Source: an uncultured Bacteroidales bacterium
GTDB lineage: Bacteria; Bacteroidota; Bacteroidia; Bacteroidales; Bacteroidaceae
Assembly (NCBI GenBank): GCA_902768125.1
Contig: CACXKA010000007.1
Location: 62,001-126,000 of the forward strand
Reading direction: 5' to 3'
Length of the DNA stretch: 64,000 nucleotides
Part shown: piece by piece, positions 1 through 8,200 of the stretch
How positions within the stretch are numbered: position 1 is the first letter of the stretch
Layout of the letters: the number at the start of each line of letters is the position of its first letter
Program-made: the position numbers and the translations under genes
The notes under the pieces: generated by a model
The model's input: the letters and a program-made list of their open reading frames with translations, nothing else
Told to the model about the DNA's origin: nothing
Databases searched by the model: none

Positions 1-242
1 TTGTACCAACGCCCATTGTATTCACGGGCATTGATGTCGAAGGAAACTGTCACCTCCTGACCTTCCTGAAGGTTGAAGCGATTGAGATTGTCTTCGCCAA
101 ACACGTTAAATACCATTCTCTTGGGGAACTGTCCCATGGTCTCCTCAATCACGAAGTCTTGCATCTTCCAAGGGTTGCCAGTTCTGCTTGAAACGCCAGT
201 GCGTTGATCAAGCGCCTTGATAATTCTTCCTGTAAATTCCAT
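1..242 (-). CDS. DUF3127 domain protein (partial, cut by window start)
   Basis: Reading leftward from the ATG at 242-240, the frame stays open to the window edge and begins MEFTGRIIKALDQRTG. The sequence resembles the DUF3127 family, small Bacteroidetes proteins that look like single-stranded-DNA-binding (OB-fold) proteins. It is divergent from dnaN, a common neighbour of this family in Bacteroidales. About 80 residues are visible and the C-terminus is missing. A DNA-binding role is an inference from fold resemblance and from the dnaN neighbourhood; I see no catalytic motif. Confidence 0.75.
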   Translation of the reverse strand, partial: MEFTGRIIKALDQRTGVSSRTGNPWKMQDFVIEETMGQFPKRMVFNVFGEDNLNRFNLQEGQEVTVSFDINAREYNGRWY

Positions 243-323
243 ATTTTTTAGTGTATTATGTTACATAATTATAAAATCAGCCACAAAATTACGCTTTTTT
301 TTTGTATTGTCAAAACTTCTCCC

Positions 324-331
324 TAACTTTG
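324..331 (+). promoter_or_regulatory. dnaN promoter, -7 box
   Basis: TAACTTTG matches the Bacteroidetes -7 consensus TAnnTTTG. A TTTG at 301-304 lies 19 nt upstream, as expected for the -33 box. Transcription would start about 18-20 nt before the dnaN ATG. Confidence 0.7.
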
Positions 332-354
332 TGTTCAAATAAAGATTTTTGACC

Positions 355-1479
355 ATGAGATTTAATGTTTCAAGTACCAGTCTCAGCAATCGCCTGCAGA
401 CGATAAGCCGAGTACAGAGTTCCAAGAATGCTCTGCCGATACTCGATTGTATTCTTTTTGAGCTCGCTGATGGAGTGTTGAAGATGACCGCATCGGACAG
501 CGAGACAACGATGGTGACAACAGTGGAAATCACTGATGCAGATGGTGAGGGCAAGTTTGCCATTGGTGCGAAGCAACTCATCAGTTCTGTGAAGGAGATT
601 TCAGAGCAACCGATTTCGTTCCAGGTGGATCCAAACACGTTTGCTATTGAGATCAATTATCAGAATGGTAAGTATAATCTCATAGGACAGAATGGCTATG
701 AGTTCCCTATTCCTAATAGTGTGAATGAGGGTGCTCGTCGTCTTTCTATTGATTCTCAGGTGATGCTCAATGGCATCAGCCGTAGCCTTTTCGCTGCTGC
801 AGACGATGAACTCCGTCCACAGATGAATGGTGTGTATTTCGATATGACACAGGATAGCATCACGTTTGTGGCAAGTGATGGCCATAAGTTGGTGCGTAAC
901 CGCGTGTTCTCTGCCCATGTGGACGAACCATCTGCTTTCATCTTGCCCAAGAAGCCTGCTTTGCTCTTGAAGACGGTGCTTCCAAAGGCTGAGGGTGATG
1001 CAGTGGTTAGTTTCGATGACCGTAATGCGGAGATCACGCTGACGGATTACGTTATCAGTTGCCGTCTGATTGAGGGCCGTTATCCAAATTATAATTCTGT
1101 CATTCCAACAGATAATCCTTTCCGTGTGACAGCTGACCGTATGGCTTTCATTAGCGCTTTACGTCGTGTGGGTGTGTTTGCAAGCCAGAGCAGCTCTCTC
1201 ATTAAGATTCATGTGGAAAAGGGTACACTGACGGTTTCTTCACAAGATTTGGATTTCTCTACATCGGCAGAAGAGCATTTGATGTGCGACTATGATGGTA
1301 CAGCCATGAGCATCGGCTTCAATGGCCCATTCCTGATAGATGTGCTCAACAGCATCACCAGCAACGATATCGTTCTGGAACTTGCCGATCCAAGTCGTGC
1401 AGGTGTCATCACACCAGCAGAACAAGATGAGAACGAAGACCTCATTATGTTGCTGATGCCGATGATGCTCAAAGACTAA
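355..1479 (+). CDS. dnaN: DNA polymerase III subunit beta (sliding clamp)
   Basis: This is the 374-residue ring-forming clamp that tethers DNA polymerase III to the template. The N-terminus (MRFNVSSTSLSNRLQTISRV) and the C-terminal LLMPMML are typical, with three clamp-fold repeats in between. The length fits the family (about 370). I place the start at the ATG at 355; an in-frame TTG two codons earlier is less likely. coaBC follows after only 7 nt, so the two are probably cotranscribed. In many Bacteroidales I recall an exonuclease gene lying between dnaN and coaBC; there is no room for one here. Confidence 0.97.
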   Translation: MRFNVSSTSLSNRLQTISRVQSSKNALPILDCILFELADGVLKMTASDSETTMVTTVEITDADGEGKFAIGAKQLISSVKEISEQPISFQVDPNTFAIEINYQNGKYNLIGQNGYEFPIPNSVNEGARRLSIDSQVMLNGISRSLFAAADDELRPQMNGVYFDMTQDSITFVASDGHKLVRNRVFSAHVDEPSAFILPKKPALLLKTVLPKAEGDAVVSFDDRNAEITLTDYVISCRLIEGRYPNYNSVIPTDNPFRVTADRMAFISALRRVGVFASQSSSLIKIHVEKGTLTVSSQDLDFSTSAEEHLMCDYDGTAMSIGFNGPFLIDVLNSITSNDIVLELADPSRAGVITPAEQDENEDLIMLLMPMMLKD

Positions 1480-1486
1480 AACCATC

Positions 1487-2683
1487 ATGTTGCAAGGCAA
1501 AAAAATAGTACTTGGTATCACGGGCAGTATTGCTGCGTATAAATCGTGTCTCATTATCCGCCAACTGATTAAGAAGGGGGCGGAAGTGCAGGTGGTTATC
1601 ACTCCTGCAGGGAAGGAGTTCATCACCCCCATCACCCTTTCGGCACTCACCAGCAAGCCTGTTATCAGTGAATTTTTTGCTCAGCGTGATGGTACTTGGC
1701 ATTCTCATGTCGATCTGGGTTTGTGGGCTGATGCCATGCTGATAGCTCCTGCTACTGCCTCCACTATAGGCAAAATGGCTCATGGGGTGGCAGACAATAT
1801 GCTTATCACTACTTATTTGTCAATGAAAGCTCCTGTTTTCATTGCTCCTGCGATGGATTTGGATATGTATGCACATCCTTCCACCCAGCAGAATTTGAAG
1901 ACCTTGCAGTCGTATGGTAATCATGTCATAGAGCCAGGTACAGGTTTCTTGGCCTCAAAATTAGAAGGCAAAGGAAGAATGGAGGAGCCTGAAAACATAG
2001 TGGCATGTTTAGAGCAATTCTTCTCCCAGCAGGAAAGTCTCAGGGGAAAGAAGGTGCTGATCACTGCTGGTCCCACTTATGAGAAAATAGATCCTGTACG
2101 TTTTATTGGGAATTATTCTTCGGGGAAAATGGGGTTTGCTTTGGCAAATGAATGTGCGAATCGTGGTGCTCAAGTTGAGTTGGTTTGCGGCCCTGTCTCT
2201 TCTTCCATGCAAACCAATCATCCTAGCATCCATCGTATCAATGTAGAGAGTGCTCAAGAGATGTTTGAAGCATGCAAGGAACTGTTTTCTTCGATGGATT
2301 CGGCTATTCTGTGTGCTGCTGTGGCTGATTTTGCACCAGAAAAGGTGGCTGAACAAAAGATTAAACGGACAGGCGACGAGATGGTGATTCGCTTGAAACC
2401 TAATCCTGACATAGCTGCTTCGTTGGGTCAAATGAAGAAGCAGGGTCAAACATTGGTTGGATTTGCTCTTGAAACCAATGATGAAGAGTCGAATGCTCAG
2501 GCGAAGTTGAAGAAGAAAAACTTCGATTTCATCGTGCTAAACAGCCTGAAAGATGAAGGAGCAGGTTTCCGTACGGATACCAATAAAATCACGATCATTA
2601 CGGCTGATAACAAAAAAGACTACCCCCTCAAGTCAAAGGAGGAGGTAGCCAAAGACATTATAGATGAGTTGGAACGTCTTTGA
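1487..2683 (+). CDS. coaBC: Bifunctional phosphopantothenoylcysteine decarboxylase / phosphopantothenate-cysteine ligase
   Basis: This 398-residue cytoplasmic enzyme carries out two successive steps of coenzyme A synthesis. The N-terminal FMN-dependent decarboxylase (about residues 1-180) has the ITGSIAAYK nucleotide loop, the catalytic His near residue 74 in SHVDLGLWADAM, and the substrate-clamp segment APAMDLDMY. The flap reads LASKLEGKGR, with Ser where the E. coli enzyme has Cys. The C-terminal CoaB ligase domain starts near residue 190 with LITAGPTYEKIDPVRFI and carries NYSSGKMG. It ends 23 nt before the convergent gene at 2707. Confidence 0.96.
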   Translation: MLQGKKIVLGITGSIAAYKSCLIIRQLIKKGAEVQVVITPAGKEFITPITLSALTSKPVISEFFAQRDGTWHSHVDLGLWADAMLIAPATASTIGKMAHGVADNMLITTYLSMKAPVFIAPAMDLDMYAHPSTQQNLKTLQSYGNHVIEPGTGFLASKLEGKGRMEEPENIVACLEQFFSQQESLRGKKVLITAGPTYEKIDPVRFIGNYSSGKMGFALANECANRGAQVELVCGPVSSSMQTNHPSIHRINVESAQEMFEACKELFSSMDSAILCAAVADFAPEKVAEQKIKRTGDEMVIRLKPNPDIAASLGQMKKQGQTLVGFALETNDEESNAQAKLKKKNFDFIVLNSLKDEGAGFRTDTNKITIITADNKKDYPLKSKEEVAKDIIDELERL

Positions 2684-2706
2684 TCGTTCCTTATGATTGA
2701 CATCTA

Positions 2707-3294
2707 TTACGATCCCTCTTTCAAAATCATATCAATAGCTGCAGCAACAGAAGCCACGGCGATGCGTGTGTTCTCATCGGTCAACGTTGATTCGATGTTC
2801 ACAGCATATTTATCTGCTGTGGTGAATAATTCTTTTGCCATGCCATTCCATTTCTTATCCACTGTGCCGATTTGCTGACCAGCCGCATCGGTTATTTCGA
2901 AATTCCAAGCCTTCCAATCTCCCTTGATGGTGGCAATTTCCTTCCCTAAATTATTAAGAAGGGTGAACTTTGGCTTCAATAACGCGAATTTTTGTTTGAA
3001 AGAGCCGATGGGAGCCCCTGCCTCATTATAGATTTGCACCTTTGACATGAACAAGGTTAAGCCACGCTTGAGTTGGGCGATACGTTTGCCATCCATGTTC
3101 AGGATGTTCAGCTCAAATGGCAGCATGCCATCGCTCAGGAAAAGACCAAGAATGACGCGCAAAAATGATTTGTGTTCCTGAATGGCACCAATCTCTTGCC
3201 CCTCTCCATTATACACTTTGTAAGCATTGGAGAGCTTGAATGCAGCAATTTTCTCGTCAATGACGAATGTGTTGTTTGAAAAGAATTTGTCCAT
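2707..3294 (-). CDS. Scramblase / LURP-one-related (tubby-like) protein
   Basis: A 195-residue protein with no signal peptide. It consists of repeated beta-strand modules (for example FVIDEKIAAFKLSNAYKVYN, FELNILNMDGKRIAQLK, FTLLNNLGKEIATIKGD) resembling the phospholipid-scramblase / LURP-one beta-barrel fold. No catalytic residues are evident. Some members of the superfamily bind lipids or membranes, but bacterial functions are mostly unknown. It is the last gene of a leftward operon, 21 nt after a caspase-fold peptidase gene. The fold assignment is reasonably sure; a lipid-related role is an inference. Confidence 0.7.
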   Translation of the reverse strand: MDKFFSNNTFVIDEKIAAFKLSNAYKVYNGEGQEIGAIQEHKSFLRVILGLFLSDGMLPFELNILNMDGKRIAQLKRGLTLFMSKVQIYNEAGAPIGSFKQKFALLKPKFTLLNNLGKEIATIKGDWKAWNFEITDAAGQQIGTVDKKWNGMAKELFTTADKYAVNIESTLTDENTRIAVASVAAAIDMILKEGS

Positions 3295-3315
3295 GTTGTT
3301 GGGATTTAGTTGTTT

Positions 3316-4290
3316 TTATTGTTTAGTGATACTCATATATCGCATACCATGCTGGGTGTTTTCGCAAGAAGTGGTTTTCCTTCGTGCGGATTCAATGGCG
3401 TTGTCAATAAGGCGTTGCCAATTAGGGGAATCTGTTTGGTTGGTGCTTGCCTCTTTACGCAGTTGAGCAATAAAAGATTGTGTGAAAGCACTACCAGTTC
3501 CATCAAAAGACCATGCATATTCACCGGGTTTGGCAGCGGTGGCGAGAATGACTCCCTTGGTCCCCAGGAAGAGCTCCTGCATCCGCTTCTTGCTCACCCG
3601 GGTGTTAGTACGGCTGTAGAGTGTATTATCTTTCTGACGAGGTGCATATTCGCCATATTTGGAATTGCAGCAATCTGTGATAACCACATTGAGGCGTGCT
3701 CCCTTTGCTTTAATGGCATTGTAGATGTCAGTGGTTGCCACGTAGTGTCCATAGACATCATCATTAGGACCAATCATGCAAATGTTGGGATACATGTCCT
3801 TTTGATCATCCCAACGGAATCCGTGCCCATTGAAGCAGAAGAAAACAATGTCATTCTTGGCTGGTCGCAGATTGGCAATTGCATTGACGAGATTGCGCTT
3901 GTCGTATGCTCTGTTGGCAGTGATGTTGGTGATGCTTACTTCAATACCCAAACATTGTGCGATGGCTTTCAATTCTTTGTTGAGAGCCAGATTGTCATAC
4001 TTGTCATCTTCCCCAATATTTTGGTCATAGGTGTCTGCAACCAAGATTGCCCACATCTTGCATGGTGCGCCGTTAGTGGTTTCAGTCGGTTTGACATTTA
4101 CCTTTCCGCTGTTATTGCCTTGCAGGATGGCTTTGCCCATCACTTCTTCCTCTTCATCATCGGTGTAGAAGGACTGATATTCAGCTTCCTGCTCAGCATC
4201 GGAGAATGAAGCCAAAGTGTCCGTTCCCTCTTGGGCGAACGCAACAATGGCTATATTAATGAATAATGTGAATAATAATCGAATCTTCAT
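3316..4290 (-). CDS. Secreted caspase-family (C14) peptidase, short form
   Basis: A 324-residue protein with an N-terminal signal peptide (cleavage near AFA-Q, residues 18-20), so periplasmic or surface-located. An acidic linker (DDEEEE) is followed by a caspase-hemoglobinase domain at about residues 78-310. The catalytic dyad is visible: His156 in FNGHGFRW and Cys208 in ITDCCNS. Family members cleave after Asp or after basic residues, and the specificity here cannot be read. The thioredoxin gene ends only 4 nt upstream and the scramblase-like gene follows 21 nt downstream. Substrate unknown. Confidence 0.85.
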   Translation of the reverse strand: MKIRLLFTLFINIAIVAFAQEGTDTLASFSDAEQEAEYQSFYTDDEEEEVMGKAILQGNNSGKVNVKPTETTNGAPCKMWAILVADTYDQNIGEDDKYDNLALNKELKAIAQCLGIEVSITNITANRAYDKRNLVNAIANLRPAKNDIVFFCFNGHGFRWDDQKDMYPNICMIGPNDDVYGHYVATTDIYNAIKAKGARLNVVITDCCNSKYGEYAPRQKDNTLYSRTNTRVSKKRMQELFLGTKGVILATAAKPGEYAWSFDGTGSAFTQSFIAQLRKEASTNQTDSPNWQRLIDNAIESARRKTTSCENTQHGMRYMSITKQ

Positions 4291-4294
4291 TTTC

Positions 4295-4879
4295 TTACAA
4301 CATCTCTCGGATTATCTTGTCGAATTCTGCTTGTGACTGAGCACCGCTGTTCATTTGTATGTCTTCGCCATTGCAGAAGAAAATCGTTGGAAGTCCATCA
4401 ATACCATAGAGCTGCATCAATTCCTCATTTTCATCAGCATTGACCTTGTAGAATTGCACTTTCCCTTTGTATTTCTTTGCCAACGCCTTCATATATGGGT
4501 CAATTTGTTTGCAGTAGCCACACCAATCAGCCCAGAAATCTACTACGCATGGACCTTCACCAATGTAGGTCTCATAATTCTTTTTGGATGCCACCAGCTG
4601 ATAGAACTGCTTTGCATTGATGGGACGACAAGTGCCATCGCCCCATGAAGAGTAGGCGTCGCCATCTTCTCCTGGTGCAATGTTGCTCGCATCGTTGCTA
4701 CCAGCTTCTTCGCTGTCATAGTAGTCTTCAGCATCGTTCACGTCCTCTTCGTCATAGTATTCTTCAGTCGTTTCAGTTTCTTGCTCATCATCATCGAAAG
4801 AGAGTGCGCAGGTGACAATACCAATAAGGATAAAGAAACCGAGAATGACGCCTATGGCGACCTTGAAAATTGTTTTCAT
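4295..4879 (-). CDS. Membrane-anchored thioredoxin-fold protein
   Basis: A 194-residue protein. One N-terminal membrane segment (about residues 5-27) is followed by a very acidic linker (about 28-75) and a thioredoxin domain (about 90-194) with the redox motif WCGYCK (Cys120, Cys123) and the cis-proline loop GLPTIFF. The domain should face the periplasm and could reduce or form disulfides in secreted partners. It is sandwiched between two secreted caspase-like genes (4 nt and 20 nt gaps). Its linker contains NIAPGEDG; the upstream caspase has the near-identical NVAPGEGG just before its own domain. Confidence 0.88.
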   Translation of the reverse strand: MKTIFKVAIGVILGFFILIGIVTCALSFDDDEQETETTEEYYDEEDVNDAEDYYDSEEAGSNDASNIAPGEDGDAYSSWGDGTCRPINAKQFYQLVASKKNYETYIGEGPCVVDFWADWCGYCKQIDPYMKALAKKYKGKVQFYKVNADENEELMQLYGIDGLPTIFFCNGEDIQMNSGAQSQAEFDKIIREML

Positions 4880-4899
4880 ATTTTTTCTTTTTATTATTG

Positions 4900-6300
4900 T
4901 TATTTGTTGATTCTAACCATTTTCATACCATGCTGTGCCTTCGTGTTCTGATTATTTTCAGATTTTGCTGTGGCAGCGGTAAGCGCATTGTTCACAAGGG
5001 TTTCCCAATCAGGGATGTGGTCAGAGAGTGCACTTACTTGGCTACGCAGACTTTCAAGGAGGCTCAAGGTGAAGAAACCACCATTGACACCACACCATGA
5101 TGTCTCTCCGGGGCTGGCTGCAGTGGCAATCAAACTACCGTTGGCATCCACGAAGAGACGTTGCAGTTTCTTGACGTCAAAATTGTTATTGGAACGTGAG
5201 AATAGGGTGTTGGTGTTCACCACTGGAGTGGTGGCTCCAACCTCATTGTTGCAGCAGTCACTGAATACAAGACTGAGGCGCGCCCCTTTGGCCACAAGTT
5301 CTTTATAAATGTCACTGACAGCCACATAATTTTTGATAGGGTCATCGTAGCTTGTTGGGCTGAGATCCATGTTGGGGTAGTAGTCGCTCTGGTCATCAAA
5401 ACGGAAACCATGACCTGTATAGACGAACACAACCACATCATCGTGATTGGGATTGAATTTTTGTATCAATTGAGCAAGATTCTCTTTGCTGTAGGATTGT
5501 CCCCAGATGGTTTTGAGGTCATATTTCATGCCTAATACTCTTGCAATGCCGCCAAACTCGCTGCTGAGGTTGACCATATCCTTTTGGCAGGCGGTACCAA
5601 TGTCGCTTACATTGGTGTTTGCCACCACGATGAGATGAAGTGTGGATCCGTCAGCGGTATCGGCGCCTCCCAGAGTGTTTCCTCCTTCTCCTGGTGCCAC
5701 ATTTTCTCCTTCGTAGTTACTTTCTTCTCCCTGGTTGTTGATTCCGTTATTGGTGAAGATTGGGTCATCCACGGTCACTTCTATGTCTTGGCGTGCCCCT
5801 CCTTGGAGTTTTACGAGATTGATGCCGTTGAGCAGCATTCTGTATTCTGGCTCACCTTCTCCATAAAATTGGGCAATGTAATCTTCCGTCATATCTCCGA
5901 GGCTGATTTCACGGAAGTATTCAGTCTCGTTATATTGCTTGATTTTCTTTATATTATATGTGAAGTATGGTTTGTCGCTAATGTCGCTGGCATCATCTTC
6001 TTGCCAGAACCATACAAAAATGGGGAAATTCTTTTCCAGAGGATAATAAGCCATCATGCCCGTATCTTCCTCGCTCTCCTTTTCCTCGACAAGGTTCACA
6101 TATTGTGACTCATACACCATGTCTTCCTCCATGGAACTTGCAGAGACAAGGCGCATTTTGCAATTTTCATCATCATAATAAATCATCAGCCCGAGGTATT
6201 CCTCTCCATCGCTGTCATTGTAATTTACCTCGTAGAAAGTCTGTGCCTGTGATGACAGGACGAGGCACAAAATGACGAAAAGTGTGTGTAATCTTTTCAT
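4900..6300 (-). CDS. Secreted caspase-family (C14) peptidase, long form
   Basis: A 466-residue protein. A signal peptide (residues 1-20, SSQAQ cut region) is followed by a roughly 190-residue N-terminal domain that I do not recognise, a linker with NVAPGEGG (about 200-207), and a C-terminal caspase-fold domain (about 220-466). Catalytic His297 (YTGHGFRF) and Cys350 (FSDCCNN) are present. The core is paralogous to the shorter caspase two genes downstream: both have DxxDYYPN/DMYPN loops, KGARL before the Cys strand, and QHGM.Y/QHGMKM ends. It is the first gene of the operon; TACATTTC at about 6316-6323 on the minus strand may be its -7 box. Confidence 0.87.
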   Translation of the reverse strand: MKRLHTLFVILCLVLSSQAQTFYEVNYNDSDGEEYLGLMIYYDDENCKMRLVSASSMEEDMVYESQYVNLVEEKESEEDTGMMAYYPLEKNFPIFVWFWQEDDASDISDKPYFTYNIKKIKQYNETEYFREISLGDMTEDYIAQFYGEGEPEYRMLLNGINLVKLQGGARQDIEVTVDDPIFTNNGINNQGEESNYEGENVAPGEGGNTLGGADTADGSTLHLIVVANTNVSDIGTACQKDMVNLSSEFGGIARVLGMKYDLKTIWGQSYSKENLAQLIQKFNPNHDDVVVFVYTGHGFRFDDQSDYYPNMDLSPTSYDDPIKNYVAVSDIYKELVAKGARLSLVFSDCCNNEVGATTPVVNTNTLFSRSNNNFDVKKLQRLFVDANGSLIATAASPGETSWCGVNGGFFTLSLLESLRSQVSALSDHIPDWETLVNNALTAATAKSENNQNTKAQHGMKMVRINK

Positions 6301-6330
6301 ATAATAGAATATAGGAAATGTAGTGTTCTA

Positions 6331-6370
6331 AAAAGAAAGAAAGTTCGCTTGTTTGAGCAAGCAAACTTTC
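6331..6370 (-). terminator. Intrinsic terminator of the small lipoprotein gene
   Basis: Arms at 6339-6351 and 6358-6370 pair over 13 positions with one wobble. Read leftward, the hairpin is followed by TTTCTTTTT. It separates the lipoprotein/TM2 transcript from the caspase operon just downstream. Confidence 0.8.
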
Positions 6371-6424
6371 CCCTTGAGTGTATAAGTTTTGTTCGTTATG
6401 TCATAGATGACAATTCGCAGGAGA

Positions 6425-6634
6425 TTACTCCTCAACAAAAGCTTCTACAGAATCAGCTGCCTCAATTACCTCGTCAAATGCAGAGTCAGCCTCTTCAACC
6501 TGTGCGCTTGCAGAATCCATAGCTGCAGCGAGAGAGTCTGCTGTCTTCTGAATTTCGTCGAGTTTAGCGCAACCATTGCAGGAAGCGAAAGAGATGGCAA
6601 CGAGTGCCACAGCTGCGAAAAGAATCTTTTTCAT
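6425..6634 (-). CDS. Small lipoprotein, Ala/Glu-rich
   Basis: A 69-residue protein. The signal MKKILFAAVALVAISFASC ends in a lipobox (FASC, Cys19), so the mature protein is a lipid-anchored peptide of about 50 residues. The mature part is acidic and looks like an alpha-helical coiled coil. No family recognised. It lies 58 nt downstream of the TM2 gene and ends at a strong terminator, so it is probably cotranscribed with TM2 but not with the caspase operon. Confidence 0.75.
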   Translation of the reverse strand: MKKILFAAVALVAISFASCNGCAKLDEIQKTADSLAAAMDSASAQVEEADSAFDEVIEAADSVEAFVEE

Positions 6635-6692
6635 AATCGTTTGTTTTTTAATTAACTTTTGCTTTTACTTAATAATAAATTGATTGATTGGA

Positions 6693-6920
6693 TTAAGCGA
6701 AATCGAATACCTTGTTGGCAGCGATACGCTCCTGGAACTTCTCTTCAGTGTCCATGAGGTAGATGATACCGTCGATGATACCGAGGATACCACCGATGCC
6801 GCAGCAAATACCAAGAAGGAGGTAGATGATACCACCCTTGTTGTTACCAAGGTAGAACTTGTGAATACCCAAACATCCCAAAAGGATTGCAAGAATACCT
6901 GCAGTTGTCTTATTCTTCAT
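6693..6920 (-). CDS. TM2 domain membrane protein
   Basis: A 75-residue protein with two membrane helices around residues 7-22 and 28-52, and the TM2 signature (LGCLGIHKFYLGN...GGIIYLLL). TM2 proteins are small inner-membrane proteins of mostly unknown function. It is the first gene of a two-gene transcript with the small lipoprotein and reads toward the caspase operon. Confidence 0.85.
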   Translation of the reverse strand: MKNKTTAGILAILLGCLGIHKFYLGNNKGGIIYLLLGICCGIGGILGIIDGIIYLMDTEEKFQERIAANKVFDFA

Positions 6921-7026
6921 AACTTTCCTTTTTCTCGCGGTTGAGAATTTGTTTTAAGTTTTTTATTGAGTGAACGGATGAACCGCCATCCGACACCTTT
7001 TTATTTAATTTAATTAATTTCCGTTG

Positions 7027-7034
7027 CAAAAGTA
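7027..7034 (-). promoter_or_regulatory. Promoter -7 box for the TM2-lipoprotein transcript
   Basis: The minus strand reads TACTTTTG, matching TAnnTTTG, about 107 nt upstream of the TM2 ATG. The long leader contains a 6-bp hairpin at 6975-6992. The -33 box is unclear. Confidence 0.5.
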
Positions 7035-7212
7035 CAAACTTTTTTATTGAAATAAAAAGAAAAAGAAGAAAATCTTCTACAAAATGGCGAAAAAATATGC
7101 TTCGGAAACATCGTGTAACTATTTGTGAAACATAAACCATCCCTAATGTCTGCCCAGTTTGCAAAAAAAACAAAAAGCATGGCAATTATTTGGGTAAGTC
7201 GGGAGAAAGTAG

Positions 7213-7220
7213 TACTTTTG
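7213..7220 (+). promoter_or_regulatory. porD-recN promoter, -7 box
   Basis: TACTTTTG with TTTG at 7189-7192 placed 20 nt upstream fits the Bacteroidetes -33/-7 pair. Confidence 0.7.
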
Positions 7221-7279
7221 CCGAAAAATAGCACAAAGGGTGTTTTTCAACTCGTATTTTACCTGACGACTATAATTGT

Positions 7280-8200
7280 ATGTATAGACATTTGAATAGA
7301 TTGATTCTTTCCCTGTTTTTGTTCCTTGGAGGTGTCTCGATCTCGTTGATCAATGGACAAGAACTGAATTGCACCGTCAAGGTCAACCATTCCCAGATAC
7401 AGGGAACCAGCGCGGGTGTGTTTGAGTCGTTGGAAACGGCTATCAGTGAGTTCATGAACAATCGTTCGTGGACGGATTTGCAGTTTCAGAAAGCAGAACG
7501 AATCGATTGCAACTTAAACATCACTGTCAAGAAATACAATGCATCCACCAACGCATTCTCCTGCGAATTGCTCTTTCAGGTGACCCGCCCCGTTTTCAAT
7601 TCGGGTTACAACACTGTTGTGTTCTCCATGCGTGATACGGAGTTTACTTTTTCCTATCAGGAGCAGGATGCTTTGGAATTCAACGAGAATAACTTGGACA
7701 ACAACCTGACGGCCATGTTGGCGTATTATGCTTATCTGTTTATTGGTATGGATCTGGACACTTTCTCTCCGATGGGCGGAACGGAGGTCCTGCATGTGGT
7801 GGAAAGCATTGTGAACAGTGCTCAATCGATGTCGGAGCCAGGGTGGAAAGCCTTTGACAAGACCAACAATCGCCACGCAATCATCAATGATTATATGGAT
7901 TCCTCTATGGAACCTTTCCGCAACTTGCAGTACAAGTATTATCGCCAAGGTCTCGATGAAATGGCACAAAATGCGGATCGTGGACGGACGGCAATCACTG
8001 AGGCATTGGAAATGCTGAAAGAGGCGAGCAGTGAAAAACCTCTTTCCCAACTTCCTCAGATTTTCACGGATTTCAAGCGCGATGAAATCGTCAATATCTA
8101 TTCGGGACATGGTACTGAGAAGGAGAAGCAACAGGTGTATGACATCTTGTCCGACATCAATGCCAATCAAATCACTTATTGGAAAAAGATTACAAAATGA
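7280..8200 (+). CDS. porD: PorD / DUF4835 family protein (type IX secretion accessory)
   Basis: A 306-residue protein with a signal peptide (residues 1-26, cut near INGQE). The sequence, with segments such as LEFNENNLDNNLTAMLAYYAY and WKAFDKTNNRHAIINDYM, matches the DUF4835/PorD family. In Porphyromonas gingivalis, PorD is listed among type IX secretion genes. The gene overlaps recN by 4 nt (ATGA), the order expected in Bacteroidales. In many relatives coaBC directly precedes it; here the caspase block lies between. Function is by family only. Confidence 0.85.
   Translation: MYRHLNRLILSLFLFLGGVSISLINGQELNCTVKVNHSQIQGTSAGVFESLETAISEFMNNRSWTDLQFQKAERIDCNLNITVKKYNASTNAFSCELLFQVTRPVFNSGYNTVVFSMRDTEFTFSYQEQDALEFNENNLDNNLTAMLAYYAYLFIGMDLDTFSPMGGTEVLHVVESIVNSAQSMSEPGWKAFDKTNNRHAIINDYMDSSMEPFRNLQYKYYRQGLDEMAQNADRGRTAITEALEMLKEASSEKPLSQLPQIFTDFKRDEIVNIYSGHGTEKEKQQVYDILSDINANQITYWKKITK

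Larger units (their letters stand above)
6921..7279. other. Divergent intergenic region between the TM2 gene and porD
   Basis: This 359-bp AT-rich stretch holds no gene I can support. It contains a leftward -7 box (TACTTTTG on the minus strand at 7034-7027), a hairpin in the TM2 leader (6975-6992, CGGATG/CATCCG), and a rightward promoter for porD at 7213-7220. Poly-A/T tracts fill the middle. Confidence 0.6.

Noticed and set aside
2707-6300. Caspase-gasdermin-type antiphage defence
   Set aside because: Both caspases have signal peptides and no gasdermin-like gene, STAND sensor or other defence gene is nearby.
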